Positions 11,528-21,800 of a stretch of DNA of 64,000 nt are shown here, piece after piece. The DNA lies in contig ONZQ02000001.1 in NCBI GenBank assembly GCA_900312665.1, forward strand, positions 3,616,875 to 3,680,874, written 5' to 3'. The position numbers and the translations under genes are program-made. The notes beneath the pieces are model-generated. The model was not told the origin of the DNA, did not search any database, and saw nothing but the letters and a program-made list of their open reading frames with translations. The stretch comes from Cephalotrichum gorgonifer (lineage: Eukaryota > Ascomycota > Sordariomycetes > Microascales > Microascaceae). Position 1 is the stretch's first letter; every line of letters begins with the position of its first letter.

Positions 11528-12990
11528 TTTTAAAAGTCTCAGTGGAATTAATTCAAAGGCGCACTTTCATCTCTCCTCCGAGCTCGGGGACTAGTGGTAT
11601 AAACGGGCCAGTCCCTGATGGGGGGGTTTCATTACGCGCAAACTCCGATCACATATGCCTGTTCTGCGTACAGCTAGCCGCAAGTTCGTGCTCTGGAGGG
11701 AGGAGGAGCCAGCGGTGGGTACCGGGTGTCTGCGGGCTTTGCATCGGGGTGTATGTAATAAGCGATAACAAGCGTTTTTTCACGAAGGGATGTTACGTTG
11801 GCGGGGGAGTTGAATTGTACGATGTTTTCTCGTCTGGGTGTTTCGTGGGGGGCATTTACTTAGAAGACGCGAAGGTATATATGGCGGCGTCTGTGTTTTA
11901 CACTTGTATGTGCGTATCGCTCTCCTGCTCACCTGTCTTGCCGTCAACGCCGGTGGAAACCGGACTGGTTTGCCGGGCCGAACATGGTTTGCTAGGAGGA
12001 TACCCCAGCCGACCCGCCCATACGAGTACTCGTGCCCGCGCCGCCCTGGCCCAAGCCTAGGTATATGCCTATACTTCATGATCTTCACACGATAATAGTG
12101 ACACAATCGCCGGCCCTCTAGTCAAGCGTAAGCCCCACCCCGAAAAGTGGGGCCGGGTCGCCTAACCCCAGCCCATTCACTGGTGGCATTGCTTCGCAGA
12201 AAGGGACAAGCTGTAAAGCGGTAATACAAATGATTGCAGCTTTTTTTAGTATGAAAAAAAAAAGAATAGGGGAAAAAGAGCAAAGAAAATAGTATGTTAT
12301 TGGCCACTCCGCCTGCCAATGGGGGAAATGGCTCCCCATGGTGTTGGCGTGGAGGCTTGCAAGTAGACTGAGACTGGTTTCTTCTCTTGTGTAAATAAGA
12401 AGTTTTACGCTCACACCCTTCCTTGTACTAGGCAGTGCCCGTGTGATCTCCACACACCCCTCCTTGGCACTGTGGTGGAGGTGACATCATCACGCAGTCG
12501 CTGAGGGAAAGCGTCCCCCGCCAACCACCACTGAAACCTCTGGATTCTCCTTCCGCCAACGTGACGTCCAATGTCGTCAGGAGGAAATATAGTCACGATG
12601 ATGTATTCTCATGCCCGAGAATGGGGGCTGGGGAGTAGGGGGGGTACGAAGCTCCATATACCCCACAAGGAAGGACCTCATGTCTTGTTCCTTCACCTTG
12701 AGAGCAGTGGGAGACAGTGGGAAACGGACTCTCTCGTACCTTGGAACCAAGAATAGATGATGTTAGCTGCTTCTCCTCGGTAGTGGTCGGCTGGCTGGCT
12801 CCCTTTCCCATCACACGGTTTACATAAAAGGTCCCCCCTTGTGCTCCCCTCCATCTTCTTCTTTCCCCTCCCGTTCCCGCTCACTGACGTGTTACACATC
12901 TCGCACATCACCAGCATCACCTACCATCTCGATCGACCCCTTAGAGGAACGATAACAACACACCCACGACTGCTCTAAAACATTACAGCC
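11528..12990. other. intergenic, no gene supported
   Basis: This contains the 3' flank of NEM1 and the promoter and leader of the small membrane protein gene. A perfect 12-base palindrome (ACGAGTACTCGT) lies at 12022-12033, another copy of the motif class seen at 53-62 kb. There is a pure A run near 12253-12262. Open frames here are short and of mixed composition. Confidence 0.5.
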
Positions 12991-13777
12991 ATGTCTCTTC
13001 ACTGTGAGTTCGATTCCCTGGAGGGGAGGGCCTTTATTGGATCTCGGTTCCCCGATAACTGTTGATGGCCGTCTTACCAGATAGCCTGTGGGAGGACTAG
13101 TCGAGGTCTAAGCTAACATCCTTTTTGCCAGACCTCCCCCCCGTAAAGCCCTCGGCCATCGCCCTCGGCACCATCTTCAACCAGACCGCCGAGATCGCTA
13201 GTAAGTCGAACGAACCCCTATACCCGCCCCCCTTTACACCGGTCGTAGCATGAAGTGAAGCTTTCACTTCGCTACCACCGCTCAGCAAAGCGTTCCCCCC
13301 CGCAAACCGCTAACCCGCACCCGCAGTCCTCTCTCCCCTCTTCGGCCAGACCTACCAGCGCGCTAAGGCCGCCAACACCAAGGAGGAGTTCCTCCGCTCC
13401 AAGGAGGCCTCGTCTGCTGCCGTCGCCTGGGGTACTACCGCCGTCGGATCTGCCCTCCAGAGCTATGGTGTCGGCGCCCTGATCAACGCCACGGGCACCC
13501 TGAGCTACAAGGGAGCCGCATACCTCGGCAGCCTGATCTTCTTTGCTACTTCGGCCCCTTCCGTCAGTTTTTGACCCATTGTCCCCCCTTCCCTCGTCTC
13601 TCTCCTCCCCTCCTTCAGCTATTGACAAGGTCGGAAATATAGTTCCTCGCCCAGGTCTTCTCGGAGAAGCGCCCGCTCGACACCGTCGGCGTGGCCCTGG
13701 CCGCGAAACTTTTCGAGACGGTTGGCCTATCAGTGTTCCTCACCTGGTGGGGAACCAGGACCAACCCCTTCACCTAA
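12991..13777 (+). CDS. small four-exon integral membrane protein, function unknown
   Basis: Four exons (12991-13003, 13132-13200, 13327-13562, 13643-13777) keep a single frame and give 150 residues; no single long frame reveals it. The protein reads MSLHYLPPVKPSAIALGTIF, then ILSPLFGQTYQRAKAANTKE, then a hydrophobic AWGTTAVGSALQSYGVGALI and a second stretch YLGSLIFFATSAPSFLAQVF, ending SVFLTWWGTRTNPFT. I count three or four membrane-spanning segments. The spacing of hydrophobic stretches and the N-terminal NQ...SPLFGQ pattern recall DUF1761-type small membrane proteins, but that is a weak resemblance. The first exon is only 13 bases. Introns of 128, 126 and 80 bp are GT-AG with family-like donors. 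Two of the donors (GTGAGT, GTAAGT) are near-consensus. Confidence 0.75.
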
Positions 13778-14302
13778 AGGGACTGTGGGAATAACAGCCA
13801 ATGTATGATAACGAAACTGGGTGGATATTGCCGCGCAAGGGGTACTTCAGTAATCGTTGATACGGATGATCCGACTTGAGTCCAATACAAAGCAGAGAAT
13901 TAGTTAAAAAAAAAGTGCTTTCCTGCCTCCCACAAGCGAAGGATGCAAATGCTAGATGCACGGACTCGTCGCTTTCCGCCGAGCGTTTCTCATTCACTTG
14001 GGAGGACCGAGTCCGTTGTGGTCTTTGTGGAAAAGGCCCTTTAAGTTTGTGTTGTTAAATTGTGCCTGTATACCTAAATCAAACAGCACCCCGCAAAACG
14101 CCGATTCCCGAGATTCGTCTTATATCGCCGCCGTTCTGGCATGGAGATATTACACAGGGCTGTTCCACCCGAGCCCCAAAACGTTTTTGTCTGGCCTCCA
14201 CCATACTCCCAGCATCCTTTTGATCCCCAAATCGCCGCTGCCCGGGCGCAAAAGTTTCCTTCTCACACACACTCACACACGCTCTCTCTCTCCTCCTCTC
14301 TC
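13778..14302. other. convergent 3' region
   Basis: 3' ends of the small membrane protein gene (+) and NHP2 (-) face each other here. There is an A-rich run near 13905 and CA/CT-rich dinucleotide runs (CACACA and CTCTCT) at 14265-14302 immediately next to the NHP2 stop. I see no gene. Confidence 0.5.
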
Positions 14303-15241
14303 TTACTGCCAGAACGCCTGCTTCGCCGTCTCCTTCTCGACGAGCTTCACGAGCGCCTGGTAGGTCTCCTCCCACTTCTCGCCGTCGTCCTCCTCCGCGT
14401 CCTCGCCCTTCTTCTTCTCGTCCTTCTTCCGCTTGGCGTCGGGCTTCTCCATGATCATGACGACGCTGGTCGGCCTCTTGGTCCGCGCGGCGGCGCCGAG
14501 CTCGGCGCGCGAGGAGACGAAGATGTAGGGCACGTTGTGGTCCTCGCAGAGGATGGGGAGGTGGGAGATGACGTCGGCGGGGGAGATGTCGGCCGCGATG
14601 ACGACGACGCCGGGGAAGGCGCGGTTCGTGGGGGAGGAGGCGGGGGACTTGCGGAGGGTCTTGACGACCTCCTTGACACCGCGCTTGAGCGAGTTGTTCT
14701 TCGCCGCTGTTATGGACGCAACGAGGGCACCGGTTAGCGGAGGGTTTCATCCTTGATACATGTTCATGCCGGGTGAGAGGAAAGGAGGATATGGGTAGGG
14801 TAGGGTATGGGAGCATTGGGAGGAAATATGTATAAAACAAATGTGGAGTGACCGAGGCGGGTGGGTAGGCTAAGTTGGGGCGGACTTACCATTGCGGACA
14901 CTCTTGAGGGTCTTCTTCATGTTCTTCTCGTCGGCGATGGGCACCGCGAACTCCACGAGCGAAGGGCCGCCCGCAGCAGCAGCAGCAGCCGCCGCCGCCG
15001 CCGCCTCACCTCCCTTCTTCTTCTTGGGGGTGGCGGCCTCGTCCACGACCATCGCGCCGGAGTCGGCAACCGGCGCCGTCGTCTCCTTCTCGAGGTGCTC
15101 GTCCAGCGCGGCGGCCAGCTTGGCCTTCTTCTCCTTCTTCTCCTTCTTTTCCTTCTTCTCCTTCTTCACGCCGCCATCCTCGCGGAGCTTCTTCTCCTTC
15201 TTGTCCTTCTTCTCCTTCTTGTCTGGCCGTTCGGCGCCCAT
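14303..15241 (-). CDS. NHP2: H/ACA snoRNP subunit NHP2 (L7Ae family)
   Basis: Core protein of H/ACA ribonucleoproteins, which pseudouridylate rRNA in the nucleolus. Exon 1 is 15241-14890 and exon 2 is 14706-14303, joined across a 183-bp intron (GTAAGT...AACAG) to give 251 residues. The join restores VRNAAKNNSLKRGVKEVVKT, a family hallmark. The L7Ae/Nhp2 fold spans about residues 110-235 with GVVVIAADISPADVISHLPI and EDHNVPYIFVSSRAELG. The N-terminal 100 residues are unusual: lysine/glutamate repeats (KKEKKEKKEKKEKK) and an 11-residue alanine run, making it much longer than the ~156-residue yeast protein. That extension resembles nucleolar KKE/D tails seen at the end of other snoRNP proteins. 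Cytosolic L7A is a less likely alternative, because the core resembles Nhp2. Confidence 0.92.
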
Positions 15242-15877
15242 GGTGTCGGTTGTGGAGAGTTTGTTTTGGGGGGTTCGGGAAGAAGAAAAAAAGGCTTGAG
15301 GGGGCCGGGCTTCAAGGTGTGAGTTCGATTGAGCCGCCTGGTATGGTATTGGAACACGGAATCGCTGTTGCTTGTCGATTCTGCTAAATTGTTCCTACAA
15401 TTCGACTCTGGAGGGCAGCTGCAAATATTCTGATAAAAAAAAAAGAAAAAATTCAGACCGCCCACGCTAACGTTGTGCTTACATAATGCTAAAGTTTTGG
15501 AGCACCCAAGCCAGTCCGTCCTGGCCAGAGCCAGCAAGACCAGCGAACAGGATGAGTGAGACATTGGACTCCATTTACGGGACAGAAGCGAATTGCTGAC
15601 TGTCTTGTCACGGCTTCTTACGCCCTTGCTACGCCCAACTTGAATCCTATTCCTAGGGGCTAATTGAATCTTCCCCGGCCAGAATGGGAGATATGGGAAG
15701 AAGCCACGACAATTCTCTTCGTACGCAATGAACATTAACCTGCCATGGCCCTAATCTTGTAGCACTTTGTCGAAGTTGATGATGTGATGTGAACTCTATT
15801 GCGTCCAACAATCTAAGTAAACAGTTATACACAAGCCCTCCGCAGGCACGTTCATATGAACCCCAGCAGCACCCTTC
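15242..15877. other. intergenic, NHP2 promoter and QCR8 3' flank
   Basis: Both neighbours read on the minus strand, so this stretch should hold the NHP2 promoter. It includes an A-rich block at 15436-15451. I see no coding region in it. Confidence 0.5.
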
Positions 15878-16641
15878 TTACTCCTCCGAGTCGGCAAACT
15901 CGGCGCGGCCGGCCTTGGAGTTGAGGTAGTGGTTCCTACACAGCACACGTTAGCTCCCTCGCGACCACAGCCAGTAACCCGGGTCCTCCTCCTCCTTCCC
16001 ATGTCCCGGTAGGATCGCTTACCTCGACGAGGCCCAGTCGATTACGAGGTACCCGGCGATGACGGGGATGCTGATGTAGAAGACCTGGCTGTAGAACCTC
16101 CTCCAGACGTTGAAGACGGCGTCGTGGGCGGCGCCGGCGAGCGGGTTCTGCCTGTTAGGGGCGAGGCCGAAGGTGATGATTCCCTTCTGGGGCTGGCCGC
16201 CTGTTGCAGAAAATATGTAAGCTTGTGACTCGTTTCCGGGGAAGGTCGAGTGAATTAGAAATCTTCAGTGGACGGGAATAGCATTCAGAGGGCTCGTTTC
16301 GCGTGGCTCAAGGCGGTCTTTCGTAGCGCTTGTCGTTTCCATTCGATAGATTGCCGAGGGCGAAAGCCCGCCATTACCGAGCCACGTTCGTAGGAAAAGA
16401 ACTCCGGGTCTATGAACTCCAAACTTACCGAAGTGGCCCCAGTTGCCCATGTAGCTACACGAAGAGTTCAATTGATTAGCATCCCATCTCCAAAACCTCA
16501 AACCCGACCGCCAGAACTTCTTCGCCGGATAATCTCGGGTAGACCATTGCAAGCTTCACTCCGGGGCAGGAAGTCGACCTACTTGTTGTACTTCCCCAGG
16601 GGGGCGTCCCCGCCGGACTGGAGCTTAAGTGTGGGAAGCAT
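15878..16641 (-). CDS. QCR8: ubiquinol-cytochrome c reductase subunit 8 (QCR8)
   Basis: Small ubiquinone-binding subunit of mitochondrial respiratory complex III in the inner membrane. Four exons on the minus strand (16641-16583, 16454-16429, 16200-16023, 15935-15878) give 106 residues, a normal length. Translation runs MLPTLKLQSGGDAPLGKYNN, YMGNWGHFGGQPQKGIITFG, LAPNRQNPLAGAAHDAVFNV, then a single membrane helix YSQVFYISIPVIAGYLVIDW and the conserved end NHYLNSKAGRAEFADSEE. The second exon is only 26 bases and would be missed by simple gene finding. Introns are 128, 228 and 87 bp, with donors GTAGGT, GTAAGT and GTAAGC. It lies head to head with prohibitin 1, another mitochondrial inner-membrane protein. 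Confidence 0.93.
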
Positions 16642-17084
16642 GGTTGCGAATGCTGAGTCGGTTCCGTACTCGTGGGGAGGTGGGTGGAGAGGAGCGTCGT
16701 TGATTCAAGCGGGATTATCAGGCGAGAAGTCGGCAAGCAGGGAAATTCCTCGAGTTCGCGATCCCGATCCACGCCACCCGTGATTGGCCGATTCCCGGTT
16801 GCCTTAGTCAGCATTTCTTCTTTGGAGGCACCACGCCAGATGCTGTGGTGCCTTGCAACCACCGAAAGCTCCGGAGATTTGGCGGGAGAATAATGTCAGC
16901 GGCTGCGTAGCAAGAGAGAGCTTGCTTCACAACCCAGCAAAAGTGTTCTGACCCGACTCCAAAAAAAAGACCACTGCCCGCCCACCCCTTCTCCAACGCC
17001 GCGGATACCCGATCCCTCCTTTTCCATCGTAAACGGGCATCGTCCAACCTACCTACATATCCTCCCCACCCACAGCAAGTCACG
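16642..17084. promoter_or_regulatory. shared divergent promoter of QCR8 and PHB1
   Basis: 443 bases separate the start codons of two divergently read mitochondrial-protein genes. The region therefore carries both promoters and 5' leaders. I cannot point to a specific binding site with confidence; the PHB1 side is C/T-rich before the ATG. Confidence 0.6.
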
Positions 17085-17989
17085 ATGGCGCAAGCACTCA
17101 ACTTCGCCTACCGGATGGCGGTTCCGGCGGCGGTCGGCGTGGCGTTTGCCCAGCAGGCCATGTACGACGTGCGAGGCGGATACCGCGCCGTCATCTTCGA
17201 CCGCCTGTCGGGAGTCAAGGAGGCCGTCGTCAGCGAGGGGACGCACTTCCTCGTGCCCTGGCTGCAGCGGAGCATCCTATTCGACGTGCGGACGAAGCCG
17301 AGGAACATCGCGACGACGACCGGGAGCAAGGACTTGCAGATGGTTAGCCTGACGCTGAGGGTCCTACACCGGCCGGACGTGAAGGCGCTGCCCAAGATCT
17401 ACCAGGTAAGCAAGCTCCCGTCCAGCTTTTTAAGAGCCCTAGGAGAAATATCATCTAACCAAAAGCAACCAAACTATAGAACCTCGGAACGGACTACGAC
17501 GAGCGTGTCCTCCCCTCCATCGGAAACGAGGTCCTCAAGTCCATCGTAGCCCAGTTCGACGCCGCCGAGCTCATCACCCAGCGCGAGGCCGTCTCGAACC
17601 GCATCCGCAACGACCTCACCGTCCGCGCCGCCGAGTTCAACATCGCCCTCGAGGACGTCTCCATCACCCACATGACCTTCGGCCACGAGTTCACAAAGGC
17701 CGTCGAGCAGAAGCAGATCGCCCAGCAGGACGCTGAGCGTGCCCGCTTCATCGTCGAGAAGGCCGAGCAGGAGAGGCAGGCCAACGTCATCCGCGCCGAG
17801 GGTGAGGCCGACGCCGCCGAGACCATCAGCAAGGCCATCGCCAAGTACGGCGACGGCCTGGTGCAGATCAGGAAGATCGAGGCCAGCAGGGAGATCGCCC
17901 AGACCCTCGCCTCGAACCCCAACGTAGCGTATCTGCCGAGTGGGAAGCAGAGCGGTGGTCAGTTCCTGCTTTCCGTTGGAAGGGCTTAA
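17085..17989 (+). CDS. PHB1: prohibitin 1
   Basis: Subunit of the ring-shaped prohibitin complex of the mitochondrial inner membrane, which supports m-AAA protease function and cristae organisation. Exons 17085-17405 and 17480-17989 encode 276 residues, close to the usual 270-290. It starts MAQALNFAYRMAVPAAVGVA, a short membrane anchor, followed by the PHB domain (GGYRAVIFDRLSGVKEAVVS, EGTHFLVPWLQ, FDVRTKPRNI) and the C-terminal coiled coil (EQKQIAQQDAERARFIVEKA). The splice joins PKIYQ to NLGTDYDERVLPSIGNEVLK, as conserved in the family. Intron 17406-17479 is 74 bp, GTAAGC...ATAG. PHB1 rather than PHB2 is indicated by the length, the short N-terminus and the VSITHMTFGHEFT segment. Confidence 0.95.
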
Positions 17990-18455
17990 GGGGGAGAGGC
18001 TACAATGTCTACCTGACATGGGCTTGATGGGGGGATAAAACGAGGTGTGAAGATACGAAGTGTAGGAGACAACCACTCAAACATGTAATTATACCACTCA
18101 ATGGGAATGCAAATCGTCCCAAGAAACAAAAATGCTTCCAGGGGAAAAGCCCTGCCTTTGTATTGTGTTCTTAAAAAAGTGGGATAAACCAGCCCATCGC
18201 TATTCCGTTCAGTGTCGCCCCAACTCCACGATGCGTGTACACACCCACATCTCTCAAAGATCTTTCTTAATAGCGACGGCCATCCAGGCCAGGTTAGTGA
18301 TTTGTACAGCGACATTCCTCTCCTTCGCCATCTCATACCTCAAATCTCACAAAACCCGCCTTCTTCTTCGGAGCCGGCGGGATAAACCTCTCATTCACCC
18401 GCCTCCAGCCCTCTTTCCTCAATTTCCTCCACTCCTCCAGCACGTCCACCCTCGC
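17990..18455. other. convergent 3' region of PHB1 and REX3
   Basis: This is about 470 bases between two genes that end towards each other. No frame is protein-like, and the REX3 side is C/T-rich. Confidence 0.5.
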
Positions 18456-20585
18456 CTAGGCCCTCTCTGACGGCGGAGGCACGAACTCGTCACCTTGAAT
18501 GGACCACCCCCGAAGCTTCATCGCGTCCCACTCCTCCTTCACTTTCAACCGCGCAAGGTCACCCGCCGCCCGCGCGTCCTCAGCACTATCATGGCCCTTG
18601 GCTGCTGTGTCGTCAACCTGTATGTGCTTCTCAAGGTACCGTGCAGCGAGCATCTTCAGGCCCTGGCGGTAGGGCAGACCGAGCTTATGGGGGTAAAGTA
18701 GGACGGTGTCGACAAGGGTGGGGTGGATTATGCGCACCGCATTGAGATCGTTTTCGAGTCCATGTCCGACCAGGGGGGTATCGGGTTTTAGGAGGGAGAA
18801 AAGGAGGTCTCGCGCTGCCTCCGGGGAATTGACAATTTTGAACTTCCTTTGCCCATCCCCTTGAGGCAGGTCCCCTGAGGCGGTTTCCTGTCGTAGTATT
18901 GATGCATCCGTTCCGTTGTAAGGTTCCGCATTAACGATATCTTGGGGCCAAACCCCCGAGTACCTCGAGTTGAGGTCGAGAATCTCCCCCTTTGGCCGCA
19001 CAAGGATATCGAGTAGCACCTCTCCTGTCGGCCAGGCTGTTGCAGTAAGTCGGATAAGCTCGAGGCCATAGACCGTGTAGCCCATCTCGCAGTCAAAACA
19101 GACAGCGTAATCGATCTCCTTCGGATTGTCAGGGGTTTCGGCAAAATTGATGACGCCAGCAAGCCTCTTTGAATCCGACACCTTGAACACATGGTTCTCG
19201 CCTGTAGTACAGCCTGCAGTGTCGCCGACCGCCTCCCCACAGCATCGGTATCGTTTTGGTTGTTTTGACTTGTCGCCAGGCTGCCTCTCTTGGAAATACG
19301 TCTTTCCCGGGTGGTGGAGACATTGAGAACCCGAAGTAAGGGCGCCGTCTTCTTCCCTCCGTCCTGGGAAGACCTGAAATCTCCTGTCGCATCGAGCGCA
19401 CTTCTCCCAGTTTTGCGCCATTTCCACCGCCGCCTTTGCCTTTCTAATATCTTCATCGTTGGGGATTGACACGACGTATCCGTGCTTGGAGAGAGACGTG
19501 ATTGGCGTGAGCAGACGGCGAAGGATGTAGACTTCCTGCGACGAAGTCAAGCCGGTAATGATCTCCTTTTCCGGCTTGGCGGAGACCTCGTCTTCCTTGC
19601 TGCTTGGGCTTGTCTTCCCGATCTCCTTTACGCACACCTCTTCCCACTGGGCTGGGGTCATGCGCTTGTACTTCATCAGTACACCTCGCATAGCGGTAGT
19701 GTATACGGTTGGCCTGCTAAGGGCAACATTTTCCTCCTCATCCAGAGCTAGGGTGATCAGCTGCTGGTCGGAGAGCACCTTATCCGCCTTTTCCTTGTCC
19801 CCTTGAAGTTCGACATTTGCGGTTTTTGAGTCACGTTGGGCTCCTGACGTTTTCTCGCCTCTGTGAACTGAGGTCTTCGTGCCCGCCTTCTGTTTGCTTG
19901 GGCCAGGGCCATCTCCGCTCGCTATCTTCTTTAGTTCTTTATTCAGACGAGATAACTCAGAATGCACGAGCCTGAGCAGCTTGAATCGTGACTCGAAGGT
20001 CGCCGGCGCCGGTTTGACTAGACGAGGGTTGAGCGTCTCCGTTTTCGCCGGCGGCTTGGGGCGCTTCACTGATGAGAGTGGCGTGGCGGCAGGCGCATGG
20101 GCTGGGGTGATTTGACGATCTGAGGCCGCAGTGGTCTGGGTCTCTGGCGTATTGGGCTGTGGGGACTGTTGTAGCGTCCCGAGTCTGAGTGGCGATCCTT
20201 GCGTAGGCGCCTTGCTAGCCGGTAGAGGGGGCGATATGGGACGTCTTAAGCTCGCTGGTTTGATTGACTCGGGGTCTTCGAGAGCACCGTTCTGAGAGAT
20301 GGGTGGGTTCAAAATCACAGACTGGCTCCTCTCCAATAGGTCCTCTCCGGTGTCGGAAGCCTTGAGGCGCTTTCTTGTCGAGTCGGTATCCGAATGACCG
20401 CCACCATCCTTTCTCTTACGTGAAGCTTGGTCGTCATCTCCCGGCGCTACCGTTCCCACCGATTGCTCCAAGGACGGCGGCGGTTCCTTGGCTTCAATAT
20501 CTTCCTGGTGTTGGAAAAGACATTGAAATGCCGTGCATAGTCTTCCCGCAGGGCAGGGAATATGCTTGAGGAGATTCAAGGACAT
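18456..20585 (-). CDS. REX3: RNA exonuclease 3 (DEDDh 3'-5' exonuclease)
   Basis: 3'-5' exonuclease of the REXO1/REX3 family that trims the ends of stable RNAs such as RNase MRP RNA and U5. Intronless, 709 residues from the ATG at 20585; the frame stays open 60 bases further to an upstream ATG at 20645, but the chosen start gives MSLNLLKHIPCPAGRLCTAF, whose CP...C pattern begins a CCCH-like motif shared by REX3 orthologues. The middle is disordered. A Cys/His region follows (CARCDRRF, CLHHPGK, CCG), then the exonuclease: motif I FDCEMGYTVYGLELIRL, motif II VGHGLENDLNAVRI and motif III HDSAEDARAAGDLARL carry the DEDDh acidic residues. Yeast Rex3 is about 400 residues; the extra length is the N-terminal disordered part usual in filamentous fungi. 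Confidence 0.9.
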   Translation of the reverse strand: MSLNLLKHIPCPAGRLCTAFQCLFQHQEDIEAKEPPPSLEQSVGTVAPGDDDQASRKRKDGGGHSDTDSTRKRLKASDTGEDLLERSQSVILNPPISQNGALEDPESIKPASLRRPISPPLPASKAPTQGSPLRLGTLQQSPQPNTPETQTTAASDRQITPAHAPAATPLSSVKRPKPPAKTETLNPRLVKPAPATFESRFKLLRLVHSELSRLNKELKKIASGDGPGPSKQKAGTKTSVHRGEKTSGAQRDSKTANVELQGDKEKADKVLSDQQLITLALDEEENVALSRPTVYTTAMRGVLMKYKRMTPAQWEEVCVKEIGKTSPSSKEDEVSAKPEKEIITGLTSSQEVYILRRLLTPITSLSKHGYVVSIPNDEDIRKAKAAVEMAQNWEKCARCDRRFQVFPGRREEDGALTSGSQCLHHPGKTYFQERQPGDKSKQPKRYRCCGEAVGDTAGCTTGENHVFKVSDSKRLAGVINFAETPDNPKEIDYAVCFDCEMGYTVYGLELIRLTATAWPTGEVLLDILVRPKGEILDLNSRYSGVWPQDIVNAEPYNGTDASILRQETASGDLPQGDGQRKFKIVNSPEAARDLLFSLLKPDTPLVGHGLENDLNAVRIIHPTLVDTVLLYPHKLGLPYRQGLKMLAARYLEKHIQVDDTAAKGHDSAEDARAAGDLARLKVKEEWDAMKLRGWSIQGDEFVPPPSERA

Positions 20586-20645
20586 GCTGTTGGTATAGGA
20601 GCGACAGGACCGGCTTGTCGCGGCTCCGGACAATGAGGCTCGCAC

Positions 20646-21800
20646 TGGGTTGGATAGGTACGTAAGATGGCTTCATGCAAGTAAAGGTAAGGTCGGATGG
20701 CTCATGAATGCCGGCAATAGGCACGACCTAGGATGATACGCAGCTGGATGGCAGCTGGATTGCAGAGAGATGAAAAAAGGGCTTCTATAGGAAGAAGGAA
20801 TGCATCCTTCCGTCTGTTGGCTCCATGGAAGTAAGTAAGGCTGAAGAGGAATGTGAGATTTGAGAGGATTGGAAAAGTAAGCAATGTTAATGCTATCGAT
20901 ATGAGACAAAGAAACTGATACAGAACAGAGAATGACGTATTACAACGAGTGGTATGAGAAAGGTAAAAACAAAAAGCTCGGATACGCCTAGGAGTCGTTG
21001 GGAGGGTAGGACGGGGATGTATATATGTCGTCGATGGATGAAAATGATAGTTTGAGGATGAGAGTGGAAGCTTCCTTCCAGACCTGGGTTCCACCTGCCG
21101 GTGGATACAGTATTGGGTACCCAGACGTAGGCACTGTGGGGCTGGCAGGTGCCGCCGGGCTCCGGGTGGGTGGAACCACCACCGCCACGTCGGAAGGCAC
21201 GAGTGTAGCTAAGGCACGAGTAGAAAGCACAAATAGTATTAGAGTAATATTCTGTTCCGGCTGATGTTTATGTAAAATGAGAGAGTCGAGGTGGAAGTGA
21301 TGAACAATAGGTGATCGATGGTCAGAAACCCTGTGGGAAATACATAGTGATCCCTGGCTTATGTCTTTCTGACTGGGAGAGCAAACCCCACAGCGGCACT
21401 ACCGGCTCCGAGTCCCGGAAATGCCACAATCCATGACCATAACGGTGTCTGGGGAGCGAATGAGTGGAGGCTAAAGGTGGGGGTACTTTCCCATTTTACC
21501 TTTCACCTTGGAGAATGATCCGACACTACCAATCCCAAGCATCAGATCCTCCAAGGGTCCGTCCGTCGGCATGAGTGCGGGGCGGCCACTTGCAGGTAGC
21601 TTGCCCGACCCTTCCCCCGCGTCTGCTTGAGATTCCATGGTTGTTTGGCACTTATAAGGACGAGCACCTCGCCTACCTCACCTCATTCTTGGTCCCCCTT
21701 TCAAACTTGTTCAGTTTTGTTCTCTCAGCTCGAGGCATCCTGACCTATCATACATTCAATCATATAGCCAGCGATCCAGACCAGGGATCATAACGTTAGA
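20646..21800. other. divergent intergenic region, REX3 and aldolase promoters
   Basis: This stretch of about 1.15 kb lies between two genes read outward. It contains a minus-strand open frame at 20988-21230 with a hydrophobic beginning but no usable ATG, so I do not call it a gene. Nothing else is recognisable. Confidence 0.5.

Noticed and set aside
13001..13020. GAGTTCGATTCC resembling a tRNA B box
   Set aside because: No matching T-stem, A box or acceptor stem around it; it lies at the donor of the first intron of the small membrane protein gene.
20988..21230. Minus-strand frame with a hydrophobic, signal-like beginning
   Set aside because: No ATG in the frame, no splice partner, and it lies in a promoter-rich divergent spacer.
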